Source: Chrysemys picta bellii | Lineage: Eukaryota > Chordata > Testudines > Emydidae | Length of the DNA stretch: 64,000 nucleotides | Direction: 5' to 3' | Assembly (NCBI RefSeq): GCF_011386835.1 | Contig: NC_088795.1 | Coordinates: forward strand, 18,112,941-18,176,940 | Part shown: positions 49,100-60,589 of the stretch, in pieces | How positions within the stretch are numbered: the stretch's first letter is position 1 | Layout: the number at the start of each line of letters is the position of its first letter | Position numbers and translations under genes: made by a program | The notes under the pieces: generated by a model | What the model saw: the letters and a program-made list of their open reading frames with translations, nothing else | What the model was told of the DNA's origin: nothing | The model's database searches: none

Positions 49100-51440
49100 A
49101 CCAATATTTGGATTCCCAGTCTTGCGCTTTATCCACTAAACCACACTGCCTTTCCTATTGGTATTTGCCAAATAGCCAACAGTTAGCCTTGATGCTCAGA
49201 GACTACTGAACAAGTACTTGATCCTACAACATGGACCCTATACCCAAATGGAATCCCATTGACTTTAATCCTTTTGCAGCACTGGAGCCTATGGTTACAG
49301 AATAATTTATGAAGAGCAGAAGAATTTGAGGAAGATAGAGAGACTGCTAAAACCAGGCATGGGTAGCATATGTTAAGAAGGGATCTCTGGCCATTAGAAA
49401 GATAGGTAGAAGCATGGAGCTAGTGTAGTGGGAGAAATTAAATGCCCAATCCCGCAAACTTTTCGGTACGGGGTTATTTGTGAGAATAAAGGTTTGCAGG
49501 ATCAAACCTGAAGAAAGGTTGGTAGATGTGAACTGGGCTAGGGAGATCTGGTGATGAGTGTCTCTTGGATGGGGTGAGGGATAATGCAAAGGGCTTCTGA
49601 GACTGGTAACACTGCACAATCCTGTGCTATTAACACTGGAGAGCACACCTGGCTTCTGACATGCTGTACTATGGGGGCTATTTTAGCTATTTCATATTTG
49701 TAACAGGCTTTAATGCATTTGAATCCACAAATACTGGTGGTTTGCTAGTTTGTGTATGAAACAGATCTAACACACAGTTCCCATGCTATTTCGATAAGGA
49801 TAATGTTCTTGCTGTTATCTGTCCATATTGCTTTATGTCCCTGCCATAAAGCACTCAATATTCTGATGCCTTTGTCTGGTGAGATCCAAGAATATACTGT
49901 ATTTGCAACATCTCTGTACACAGTTATGCTCTGGAGCAGCCCTTTTTCATTAGATTTTTTTCAATATAAATCTTACCATTTAAAATGCTATAAGAAATGA
50001 GCACATGTGACCCCATTAGCCTGATACTGGGAAGTACTGAAATTAAAGCAGAAATGAATCAGAAAGACTGGAGAAGCAGCAGTTCACAGGAATTACTAAA
50101 ACATGTCGTAACTCCTTCCAGGATTCCTCTTGAGACCTGCGAAACATTATTACGTACATACACATACTCCCCTCTAAACGATCCATTCCCTAGCTTTAAA
50201 CTTTGAATTCCCAGCCCTGGAATGGCTATAGAAGACCATTCCCTCTCTTCTACATATTTGTTTGCCATATCTTTTCTTAACGATATCATGAAGTGCTGAT
50301 CTCTGCTTTGAGAACTTGGAGAAATGCTATACCACTTCCTATTTCTGGGAATTTCACAATTAGTTCATTGTTTGCAGAAGGCAAAGCTAGTCATAGTTCC
50401 AACAAAAATCATATCATAAGTGAAAGTGTCAAACGTAGCTGTTTAGCTCTGCCCCAGCAGCTGGGAAGCTTCTGCAGTACTGTATGCCTCACAATGCTTC
50501 CCCCCCACCCCCCACTTCTGCACCATTCAAGGAGATATTAACAGCTCTAATTTAGCCCCAAGTTTAGGCTTCAGGAAAACAAAATAGGTGCATAACCAGT
50601 AAAAATGCTGCTATGGACTTTTAAAGCCTTCAGTGAAAGCTTTGTAAACTAACATACTTTCAGATCACACTTTATAACATTGCAGGACTGAGAACCTGAA
50701 AATAAACCCCACTAAAATATGAAAACGACTTGATTGGTTTTCCTCACACCAACTATTTAAACAAACATACTATCGAACTGAAACGTCACACACTGACTGA
50801 CGTGATTCGTCTTCTTAGAGTCAGCCAGGCTGTCAACTGGTGTAAAGGTTGACAGGATCAAGCTCTTTGGTTACAAAATAGGAGTTAAAAGGGACGCTGT
50901 TCTCTTCAATGACTCTCCGAGAAGTGCTAGAAGTCAGAGCCTACATCTTTCATGCTGAAACCACACCCCGGTTTTTTAAAGGTTTTTCTAATTCATCTAC
51001 TGCTGCATCTGTCACATTTCCCTTCTATTGATGATATTTGATCTGTTATCCCATGACTAGTGTCTTCCCTTTCCAACTCTTACTTCTCTCTCTCTAATTT
51101 TCTTTGTAACCAGGGGATTGAGTATCAGGGTGGATGAGTTCAGCAGCTAGGGAGTGGATAACACTATGCAAATGGCTTTCAGGGCAGGCCATTAAGCTAA
51201 CCTTTTTAACACTGCACGGAAGAGCCAGCTACGAGCCTCTAAAATCAGCAAGGCAAAGCTGGAATAGCAGCCACAGAGGCCGGAACCTGATTTCCCATTC
51301 GTAGATGCTGGAACCACGGGTGCTACTGCAACCCCTGGCTTGAAGTGATTTCCATTATGTACAGGGTTGACAGTTTAGCTGAATGTCTCTCAGCACCCTC
51401 ACTATAAAAATTGTTCCAGCTCCCCTGTTGCCATGATTTG
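49100..51440. other. No gene recognised
   Basis: Open frames are short (99 codons at most) and lack domain signatures. A C-rich run is at 50501-50515. Confidence 0.5.
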
Positions 51441-51443
51441 AGG

Positions 51444-51603
51444 CAGGGCCACTCAGAGGATTCAGGGGGCCTGGGGCAAAGCAATTTCGGGGGCCCCTTC
51501 CATAAAAAAAAAGTTGCAATACCATAGAATACTATATTCTCATGCGGGCTCCTGTGGGGCCTGGGGCAAATTGCCCCACTTGCCCCGCCCCCGGGCAGCC
51601 TTG
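51444..51603. mobile_element. Short hAT MITE
   Basis: A 160-bp element with ends CAGGGCCACTCAGAGG and GGGCAGCCTTG, flanked by a perfect 8-bp duplication ATTTGAGG (51436-51443 and 51604-51611). The core has 'gggcctggggca' repeats, also inverted. Confidence 0.85.
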
Positions 51604-51824
51604 ATTTGAGGAGGCTGAGACATTTCGAAATGCTGAGGCCACAATTTGCAGTGCCATATGCACAGCACATGCTGTTTTTCTTCTTGATAAAACCATGGAA
51701 ACCCATGCTTTAGGGGTTGTTAAACAAATGAACCAACCAATCAACTCTTACCGGAGGATCAGAGCCCAAAACAAGGAAGAATGCACCCCCTTTGAGTTGC
51801 TCATTATTACTGTTTTATTAGCGG

Positions 51825-52080
51825 TAGTGTAGTTGTAGCCAGGTCAGTCCCTGGCTAGTAGCAAGACAAGGTGCGTGAGGCAATATATCTTAGTGGATCA
51901 AATGTCTGTTGGTGAGAAAAACAAGCTTTCAAGCCACACAGCGAGTGCTCTTCTTCAGGTCTGGGGAAAGTACAGCTAAGTGCACGGTGGAACAGATTGT
52001 TTAGCATAAGTAGCTGGCACATTTCAATACTTTCCCAGACCTGAAACAGAAATTGGTAAAAGATATTACCTCACTCACCT
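51825..52080. repeat. Dispersed turtle repeat
   Basis: 'ggtagtgtagttgtagccag', then 'ttggtgagaaaaacaagctt', then 'gctcttcttcaggtctgggg'. I recognise this as an abundant turtle repeat of the same style as 7845-8050, class uncertain. Confidence 0.6.
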
Positions 52081-54320
52081 TGCCTCTCTCTTTTATTAAT
52101 TTGGTTGGTTTCAGTTTCTCTCGGCATCGCATACTGTGGGTGAAATCCTGGCCCCAATGAAGTCAATGAGAGCTCTTTCTTTTGATCAGGAGGTCTGTGG
52201 ACCTAGTACAGCCCTTAGCGTGTTTGTATTTTTATTAATCAGTATTTGTATCCATACATCTACTCAGAAGTTTTCTCACTAGATTTTATAAGTCTTTTAG
52301 GTGCAGTTCTGTACCCTCACTCCTATGGTATAATCTGTCCTTCTTCTGTACTTTATTACCAGGATTTTCAGTATACTATAAACTATAAGAAAGTTTAGTG
52401 TCAAGTACAGATTAAGAGTGATTCCATTAAGAATATGCCCCCAGAGAACGCCGCACAAGTGGGTCAGGCCACTGCAAATTAGTTTAGTGCCAGAGTACTC
52501 CCTCTGACCAGGAGAGTAATGCTACTAGTCTTGCAAAAAAACCTCCATCTTCCATTGTCCAATACCCCCAAACTTCCAAGCCTTCAAAATATCACGTTGG
52601 CAACCTTTGGGTATTTGTGACTCTCACCTATGTCCCATTTATTCCTTTGTGACAGATTTACAGCTTGGTGTTTATTTAATGATAATCTAGCCAAGCCAAT
52701 GTCCTGTAGCGTTTCTCAGGCAGCTATATTGTGTTGAAGGATCTGTTCACACTATGCCAAACAACAATACTTACCCAGCTGAAATAACAGGGGAATTTAC
52801 ATAGGGAGAATGTGATTACCCGAGTTGGAATTTGGCCTGAATAGCATTCCTACATCTGCAAGTTGTTTAATGAGATTTGTGTTCACCACAGTGGCCAGGA
52901 TCTGATCTTTCAAAACACAACACCACAACGTTGCTCCAGCAGCACAATGCCCTATGACATGTTGGAGCATTGTCTTAGTACAAACCGAGGTAAGAGCACC
53001 ACTTACTGCATCACCATACTACTTCTTGCAGTACCCTACGTTACCCCTAGAGGTCTTGTCTCTACCATGAGGCCTGATCTGGTCACAACACTCTCTTGCT
53101 TTGGAGCATCCACTCACTTACGGCTCAAGTTTCTTAGCTGTGAGTTCAGATTTGTGTGCTTGTGTGACTGGCGTTCCTGAGAACCACTAAGAAACCCTGA
53201 GACAATGTCCTCAGTCCTTTCATGACACTAAAAATAAGGCTTTGCTAATACGCTCTTAAAGCTATGACTTTTTTTGGCAGTTCTCCTGTCAAATAAATTC
53301 TCTTCCACTCCGGAATGAAAACTCAAGTCCATCTGATACCACTTAGACTTGAATTCATCCAGGCAACAGAGTAAGAAAGATATTAGTTTAACGGGCTGGA
53401 AGAAAGCTCAGCTCAATCAGTAGTCCTTCTCTCTGGCATTCGGCAGAGCTACTTAAACTAGTCTTCTACAAAGGGTCGGGGACTGTGTTACTGGAATACA
53501 TATTAAACAATGCAAATTAGGACCCGTAGGGATTATTGATTGATTAGACAATTTCCAAGATAAATATGCGCTGTTTCAAGGCTGCTTCATAGAAGTAATC
53601 AAAAACTAGTTTAAGTGATGGTCAAGTAGTCAGTCATATAAGGTCAACTACCTTCCTTCAGGAGACCTCCCAGAGATTCATCATTTGTGAAGTACAAATG
53701 TTTACTAATATTACTAGGTCCTGGTGATATTAGTGCTAGAAGCAGATATCTAGGTACCCATAGGTTTATTAGTGGTTGAATTTTAGACATTTATATTTGA
53801 ATATTGGCCTGATATTATTAGAGAGGCACGTTCTAGTGGGGTGAATGTAGGACTGGCAGCCAGGAACTCTCTACTTCTAATAGCAGCTCTAACACAGACT
53901 CCCTCTTGACCTTGGACAGGTCACTTAGACCCATATCCTCAAAGATATTTAGGCACATCACTTCCAGTGAAATCAGTGGAGTACCTTGAAGATCTGGGCC
54001 TTAGGGCCTTTAAAATAAACCATGTTGAAGGGACTGGTTACAGGATGATTGTCCCCCAGCACACTTAATGCACCCTTCCATTCTGCAGTATAGATAAGAC
54101 CTGTGTTTCCCTGCAGCCTTGAACCTTGCTACAGAGCTGTATGTGTGTGGCGATATAGGTCCCAATTACACTGCCAGACAGAGCCGTACTTTAATCCTGT
54201 TAGGTTACAAAGGAGGTGGAAGAATATCAGGTGGAAGAATTGAGGACAGGAACAGACTGCCCTGTAGGTTGGCTACTACTTATTAAGAAAGCTTTGCCTC
54301 ATGCTCATGTGTGTCCGTAT
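52081..54320. other. No gene recognised
   Basis: Contains a 'tgaaatcctggccccaatga' motif at 52140 and MIR/palindrome-like remnants at 53880-54000. Nothing coding is supported. Confidence 0.5.
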
Positions 54321-54328
54321 GACATGGT

Positions 54329-54608
54329 CAGGGGCGGCTCCAGGCACCAGCGCAGCAAGCGCGTGCCTGGGGCGGCAAGCCGCGGGGGAGAGGGTGGCCT
54401 GCCGGTCGCTGTGAGGGCAGCAGGCAGGTGGCTTTCGGTGGCATGCCTGCAGGAGGTCCGCCGGTCCGGCGGCAATTTGGCGGCGGGGACGCCAAAGCCG
54501 TGGCACCGGCAGACCTCCCGTAGGCATGCCGCTGAATCAGCGTGACCAGCGGCCGAAAGCCACATGACTGCCTTGCTTGGGGCGGCAAAAAACATAGAGC
54601 CGCTCCTG
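54329..54608. mobile_element. GC-rich hAT MITE
   Basis: A 280-bp element with ends CAGGGGCGGCTCCAGG and GAGCCGCTCCTG, flanked by a perfect 8-bp duplication GACATGGT (54321-54328 and 54609-54616). Inner arms 'gtggctttcggtggcatgcc' and 'ggccgaaagccac' are inverted. Confidence 0.92.
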
Positions 54609-54616
54609 GACATGGT

Positions 54617-55780
54617 AGCATTTACCTAGAAATGGTAAGGAAAAAAGCTGCCTTCTAAACTGTTCCTTGTAAGAGATTTAACTCCCCTTTTAAAACTGGG
54701 TGCTGAATCTTATTTATTAAGCATTATCTAATCTGGATCCATAAAGTGTGTTCTTGTAGGTCTTTCACAAATTACAGGGTCTATACCACCAAGAGAGGAA
54801 GATAGTGTCTGCACTGAAGCACCTAGACTATGACCAAACTGGCAGTTTTCCAGAGCACTAAAAAAATAAAAAAATAAAAAATAAAAAAAAAATTGTAAGT
54901 TCAGAGCAAGCTGTAACCAGCAATTCACCTCACAGGTACTTCCCAGAACTAGCCACACCTTGCTGGTGCTAATCAGTCTTTGTTGTTTTTTAACATCAGA
55001 GCTGTGCCCTTGAACCGTGACTGTTTTAAATTAAGAGAAGACATTTTTAATCAGGTACTTTCCAAGCTCAACTATAGTTTTACAGTATATTGAAACTTTT
55101 CCTTCCTTTTCTCCAGGATGTTTAAAGTCATTAGTCCACACCAGCTTCTCTCAGTCCTGCTAGAGAAGGATAAAGAAAGTCATGAGTGAAAGAGTCTTCG
55201 AGTTATAGATTCTACATGTTCTTGGTCAAAAAAACAACCCACGAACTTTTGATCATAATGAAGTATGAAGTTTTCTTCATAAAGCTGAAAGAGTGTGAGG
55301 GAGTGGGAGTCCTGAGGGAACCCTGGAAACAAAAATATCACTCTGTACAATTTCCTTCCTATAATAAAAAGGAAGTCTCAGAATTCTTTGCTTGAAGCGC
55401 AGCTATGCCTTTGTTCAGTACATCCTCTCTGCTCCAACACCGGGAATTTTTTTTTAATATTATCTTAGTGACAGCAGTAGTATGTGACTCAAGCCACATT
55501 AGAAAGGAGCCCTATGATTGCCTCTACAAATGTATCTATATTGCCAGTACAGGAATTATACAAATCAGGACCCATCTTGCAGTGATAATAATCAAGCACT
55601 CAAATGCAGGTTTTGAGGTCTGTTCTGGGTTCAGGCACATGCATGAGGTGCCGATTGCCTTCAAACGAAGCGCTTACTGTCATATCCAAATCCAGAGGAC
55701 TCAGGATATACCCTGGATCTAAACTTTGGCTGTGGGTCCATCTCGGTATTATACAAAAGAGTCTCTTTACACTAATTGGA
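54617..55780. other. No gene recognised
   Basis: A/T-rich, with an (AAAAAT)n-like run at 54857-54893. Confidence 0.5.
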
Positions 55781-55958
55781 GGGAGGGATAGCTCAGTGGT
55801 TTGAGCATTGGCCTGCTAAACCCAGGGTTGTGCGTTCAATCCTTGAGGGGGCCACTTAGGGATGTGGGGCAAAATCAGTACTTGGTCCTGCTAGTGAAGG
55901 CAGGGGGCTGGACTCATATGACCTTTCAAGATCCTATCTCCTAGAACTGGAAGGGACA
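55781..55958 (+). repeat. tRNA-derived SINE with CR1-like tail
   Basis: Plus-strand copy of the 1101-1284 family: 'gggatagctcagtggtttga', then 'acccagggttgtgcgttcaa', then 'ctagaactggaagggacatc'. The B-box region is well kept. Confidence 0.9.
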
Positions 55959-56593
55959 TCTCCATTAGACGATACTGTGGGTGAAGACAACCTAAGCCTT
56001 GTCCACACTATAGCATCTGCTGCTACTAGCACCCAAGGGGTGGCACCAGAGGTCAACTTTGCTAGAGCACATAAACCCAGACTGGTGGAGTTCTCAACCC
56101 CTCCAAAACTTAACTATGGAGAAAACTAGTCCTTCATTTTCCACATGACTGACTTTTTAGATATTGCACATCTCATCTGAACTGTTCTCACTCTCATTCA
56201 AAATCTCCCATACACACAAGTTCTTTTAGATCAGATTTTAGTTAAGGGGAAGGACATGGATATTCCAATACAATACCTACAGATTGAACTGAAGCAAAAC
56301 TTGTTAGTAGTACTTTGAAAAAGCAGTGTCACAAATTGCAGATTACTTGGTTTAAAAAGCAATCAATACTGCAGAAGCCAGAGGTGATGGATCCAGTTTG
56401 CATTGTTCTTGCTAGCTGCACAGGGAGATTCTGGATGTAGGTATCACCACTCATGTTTAAGACAGCAATGACAGGACTGTTGAAATGAATAGGAACTGGA
56501 GGTAATCTGCAGTGTACTAGTACCTATCAAATAACTGATTGCTCTTCAGGGCAGTTTCCACAAAGTAATTCATCACTCAGAGGGGTTGCCGTG
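55959..56593. other. No gene recognised
   Basis: Around 55990 'ctaagccttgtccacacta' resembles one Harbinger-MITE end, but no partner end was found. Confidence 0.45.
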
Positions 56594-57360
56594 TGTCATA
56601 ACTATAAAGGGAAGGGTAACAGCTGTCCTGTGTACAGTACTATAAAATCCCTCCAGGCCAGAGACTCCAAAATCCTTTTCCCTGTAAAGGGTTAAGAAGC
56701 TCAGGTAACCTGGCTGGCATCTGACCCAAAGGACCAATAAGGGGACAAGATACTTTCAAATCTTGGTGGGGGGGAAGACTTTTGTTTGTACTCTTTGTTT
56801 GGGAGTGGTTCGCTCTTGGGACTGAGAGGGACCAGACATCAATCCAGGTTCTCCACATCTTTCTAAACAAGTCTCTCCTATTTCAAACTTGTAAGTAAAT
56901 AGCCAGGCAAGACGTCTTAGTTTTCCTTTGTTTTCTCAACCTGTAAATGTACCTTTTACTAAAGTGTTTATCTTTGGCCTGGTCTACACTACGGGTTTAG
57001 GTCGACTTTAGCAGCGTTAAACCGAATTAAGCCTGGACACGTCCACACAACGAAGCCCTTTCTTTCGACTTAAAGGGTCCTTTAAACCGGTTTCTTTACA
57101 CCACCTCCGACGAGGGGATTAGCGATAAAACCGGCCTTTGCGGGTCGGAATTGGGGTAGTGTGGACGGAATTCGACGTTATTGGCCTCCGGGAGCTATCC
57201 CACAGTGCTTCATTGTGACCGCTCTGGACAGCACTCTCAACTCAGATGCACTGACCAGGTAGACAGGAAAAGACCCGCGAATGTTTGAATTTCATTTCCT
57301 GTTTGCTCAGCGTGGAGAGCACAGGTGACCACGCAGAGCTCATCAGCACAGGTAACCGTG

Positions 57361-57898
57361 ATGGAGTCCCAGGATCGCAAAAGAGCTCCAGCATGGACCG
57401 AACGGGAGGTACGAGATCTGCTCGCCATATGGGGAGATGAAGCAGTGATAGCTGAACTCCGTAGCAGTAAAAGAAATGGAAAAGTATTAGAAAAGATCTC
57501 CAAGGCCATGAAGGACCGAGGCCATAACAGGGACACACAGCAGTGCCACGTGAAAATTAAGGAGCTACGGCAAGCTTACCACAAAGCCAGAGAAGCAAAC
57601 GGAAGGTCCGGGGCAGAGCCGCAAACTTGCCGCTACTACGCGGAGCTGCATGCGATCCTAGGGGGTGCAGCCACCACTACCCCAACCGTGTGCTATGACT
57701 CTCTCACTGGAGAAACACACAGGGAAGATGCTTCGGGGAACGTGGAAGATGACGATGGAGGTACTGTAGGTAGCTCACAGCAGCAAGGAAGCGGAGAAAC
57801 CGGTTTCCCCAACAGCCAGGATATGTTTGTGACCCTGGACCTGGAACCAGTAACCCTCGAACTCACCCAAGACCCTCAGGGCACACAGGAGACCTCTG
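57361..57898 (+). CDS. Harbinger Myb/SANT-like DNA-binding protein, exon 1
   Basis: This exon encodes residues 1-179 from the ATG at 57361 (MESQDRKRAPAWTEREVRDL). Residues about 12-95 form a trihelix/Myb-SANT-like domain (Myb_DNA-bind_4 type), with W12 and W24 and a basic third helix 'QCHVKIKELRQAYHKAREAN'. An acidic, S/T/Q-rich linker follows. The donor TCTG|GTGAGT at 57898 joins in frame to 58494. In this superfamily the Myb-like partner binds transposon ends and helps bring the transposase into the nucleus (known for other Harbingers, inferred here). The frame is also open upstream to a GTG at 57325, but ATG is preferred. The uncut frame would add 19 codons before stopping at 57957. Confidence 0.88.
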
Positions 57899-58493
57899 GT
57901 GAGTGTAACTTTGTAAATATTTGTAAACATTACAAAAAAAAAAGCAAGCGTGTTTAATGATTAATTTGCCCTGGCAATCGCGGCCAGTACATCTACTGGA
58001 AAAGTCTGTTAACGTGTATGGGGATGGAGCGGAAATCTTCCAGGGAGATCTCCAGAAAGCTCTCCTGGTTGAAATGGGGTGATTTTATTAAGGGGACATT
58101 CAAAGGCGCCCGTTCCTGCTCTTCTGAACAGAAATGTTCCCCGCTGTTAACCACGCGGTGGAGGGGAGGGGTGAAGTGATCATCCCAGAGAATCGTGTGT
58201 GTGTGTGGGGGGGTGGTTTACTTGTGTTTGTGCCGCATGTTAACCGGGAAACCGCAGCCCCTCCTTTTACATTGAAAACCCATTTTAAATGGACAACCCA
58301 ATTCATCCTTGACATGGGAAATGCGCTGCTGTTTGCAACCTTTCCCGCATGTTAAGAAGGTTAAAAAAGCCAAAACACTGTGGCCTACCATGGCTGCCTG
58401 CAAGCCGAAATATGCGACCTTGTAATGAAAGAGTGTACCCATTGTTCTCTAAAATGTGTCTTTTTTAACCACCTCTCCCTTCTCCTCCACCAG
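57899..58493 (+). other. Intron of the Myb/SANT-like gene
   Basis: A 595-nt intron, from GTGAGT to a strong pyrimidine tract 'cctctcccttctcctccacc' and AG at 58492-58493. Confidence 0.8.
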
Positions 58494-58957
58494 CTGCAAA
58501 TGTTTCTCCTTCGCAGAGGCTCGTGAACATTAGAAAGAGAAAACGTAGGACAAGGGACGATATGTTCACGGAGCTGCAGATGTCCTCCCACGCTGATAGA
58601 GCACAGCAGAATGCGTGGAGGCAGTCAATGTCGGAGATGAGAAAAGCCCAATATGAACGAGAGGAGAGGTGGCGGGCTGAATCGCGGGATGAACAGAGCA
58701 AGTGGCGGGCTGAAGACGATAGGTGGCGTCAGCTTGCAGACAGACGGCAAGAGTCAATGCTCCGTCTGCTGGAGCATCAAACTGATATGCTCGAGCGTAT
58801 GGTTGAGCTGCAGGAAAGGCAGCAGGAGCAGAGACCGCCACTACAGCCCCTGTGTAACCAACAGCCCTCCTCCCCAAGTTCCATAGCCTCCTCACCAAGA
58901 CGCCCAAGAACACGGTGGGGGGGGCCTCCGTCCACCCAGTCACTCCACCCCAGATGA
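58494..58957 (+). CDS. Harbinger Myb/SANT-like protein, exon 2 (C-terminal coiled coil)
   Basis: Two bases complete the codon split at 57898, then 153 codons and a stop follow, giving a 333-residue protein in total. It begins with a basic 'RKRKRRTRDD' patch (possible nuclear localisation signal). A long charged helix follows ('RAQQNAWRQSMSEMRKAQYE' through 'LLEHQTDMLERMVELQERQQ'), a probable coiled coil for dimerisation, and then a proline/serine-rich tail. The plus-strand AATAAA at 59090-59095 is 132 nt past the stop. No frameshift or internal stop is seen. Confidence 0.87.
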
Positions 58958-59089
58958 TCGACCAAGCATCAGAAGGCTGGCCTTCAATAAGAGTTAAAGT
59001 TTTAAAATGCAGTGTGTCCTTTTCCATCCCTCCTCCCCCACCCATCCCAGGCTACCTTGGCAATTATCCCCCTGCTTCTGTGAGGAACT

Positions 59090-59095
59090 AATAAA
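59090..59095 (+). terminator. Polyadenylation signal for the Myb/SANT-like gene
   Basis: AATAAA in the 3' flank, in the short gap between the convergent genes. Confidence 0.7.
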
Positions 59096-59123
59096 GAATG
59101 CATGAATGTGAAAAAACAATGAC

Positions 59124-59129
59124 TTTATT
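59124..59129 (-). terminator. Polyadenylation signal for the transposase gene
   Basis: TTTATT on the plus strand is AATAAA on the minus strand, 131 nt beyond the transposase stop. The two signals are about 30 bp apart, so the 3' ends of the two transcripts should overlap. Confidence 0.7.
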
Positions 59130-59259
59130 GCCTCTGCAAGCGGTGCTCGAATTGGGGAGGGGAGGGTGGGGTGGTTGGTTGGTTTACAGGGCAGTAGAGT
59201 GAACCGGGTCGGGGGGGGGGGGGTTTGGAGGGTTCATCAAGGAGAAACAAACAGAAGTT

Positions 59260-60561
59260 TCACACAGTAGCCTGGCCAGTCACAAAACTCGTTTTCAAAG
59301 CCTCTCTGATGCGCACCGCGCCCTGCTGTGCTCCTCTAACCGCCCTGGTGTCTGGCTGCGCGTAATCAGCGGCCAGGTGAGTTGCCTCAACCTCCCACCC
59401 CGCCATAAATGTCTCCCCCTTACTCTCACAGATATTGTGGAGCGCACAGCAAGCAGCAATAACAATGGGGATATTCTTTTCGCTGAGGTCTGAGCGAGTC
59501 AGTAAGCTGCGCCAGCGCGCTTTTAAACGTCCAAATGCACATTCCACCACCATTCGGCACTTGCTCAGCCTGTAGTTGAACAGGTCCTGACTCCTGTCCA
59601 GGCTGCCTGTGTACGGCTTCATGAGCCATGGCATTAAGGGGTAGGCTGGGTCCCCAAGGATCACGATAGGCATTTCAACATCCCCAACGGTCACTTTCTG
59701 GTCCGGGAAGAAAGTCCCTTCCTCCAGCTTTCGAAACAGAGCAGAGTTCCTGAAGACGCGAGCATCATGTACCTTTCCCGGCCATCCCACGTTGATGTTG
59801 GTGAAACGTCCCTTGTGATCCACCAGGGCTTGCAGCAGCATTGAAAAGTACCCCTTGCGGTTTACGTAGTCGGTGGCTTGGTGCTCCGGTGACAAGATAG
59901 GGATATGGGTTCCGTCTATGGCCCCGCCACAGTTTGGGAATCCCATTTCAGCAAAACCATCCACTATTGACTGCACGTTGCCCAGAGTCACTACCCTTGC
60001 TATCACCAGGTCTTTCATTGCCCTGGCAAATTGGATCACAGCAGCCCCCACCGTAGATTTGCCCACTCCAAATTGATTCCCGACTGACCGGTAGCTGTCT
60101 GGCGTTGCAAGCTTCCACAGGGCTATCGCCACTCGCTTCTCAACTGTGAGGGCTGCTCTCATCTTGGTATCCTGGCGTTTCAGGGCAGGGGAAAGCAAGT
60201 CACAAAGTTCCATGAAAGTGCCCTTACGCATGCGAAAGTTTCGCAGCCACTGGGAATCGTCCCATACCTGCAGCACGATGCGATCCCACCAGTCTGTGCT
60301 TGTTTCCCGGGCCCAGAATCGGCGTTCCACGGCATGAACCTGCCCCAGTGACACCATGATTTCCACATTGCTGGGGCCTGTGCCTTGTGAGAGGTCTATG
60401 TCCATGTCAATTTCCTCATCACTCTCGTCGCCGCGCTGCAATCGCCTCCTCGGCTGGTCCGGGTTTCGCCTTGGCATGTCCTGGCTCTGCATATACTCCA
60501 GGACAATGCGCGTGGTGTTCATAGTGCTCATAATTGCCGCGGTGATCTGAGCGGGCTCCAT
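59260..60561 (-). CDS. PIF/Harbinger DDE transposase, open 433-residue frame
   Basis: The likely start is the ATG at 60561 (MEPAQITAAI). The same frame stays open to 60738, but the extra 59 codons are low-complexity and overlap duplicated leader DNA. The N terminus has an acidic stretch (residues 45-56). A helix-turn-helix-like region near 140-180 includes 'YRSVGNQFGVGKSTV'. The DDE_4 nuclease (about 210-375) follows, with D216 in GAIDGTHI, D304 in LGDPAYPL and E340 in VVECAFGRLKARW. D304-E340 spacing is 35 residues (DD35E). 'HDARVF' (D266) and 'CCALHNICE' are also family blocks. It excises and inserts the element. HARBI1 is the domesticated vertebrate relative, but the terminal repeats and partner gene show this is the transposon itself. 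Confidence 0.93.
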   Translation of the reverse strand: MEPAQITAAIMSTMNTTRIVLEYMQSQDMPRRNPDQPRRRLQRGDESDEEIDMDIDLSQGTGPSNVEIMVSLGQVHAVERRFWARETSTDWWDRIVLQVWDDSQWLRNFRMRKGTFMELCDLLSPALKRQDTKMRAALTVEKRVAIALWKLATPDSYRSVGNQFGVGKSTVGAAVIQFARAMKDLVIARVVTLGNVQSIVDGFAEMGFPNCGGAIDGTHIPILSPEHQATDYVNRKGYFSMLLQALVDHKGRFTNINVGWPGKVHDARVFRNSALFRKLEEGTFFPDQKVTVGDVEMPIVILGDPAYPLMPWLMKPYTGSLDRSQDLFNYRLSKCRMVVECAFGRLKARWRSLLTRSDLSEKNIPIVIAACCALHNICESKGETFMAGWEVEATHLAADYAQPDTRAVRGAQQGAVRIREALKTSFVTGQATV

Positions 60562-60589
60562 GATCCCAGTGCTAGCTATGGCGCCTGGC

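Noticed and set aside
55781..55870. tRNA gene
   Set aside because: The A- and B-box-like sequence belongs to a SINE with a CR1-like tail and no cloverleaf-competent 3' half.
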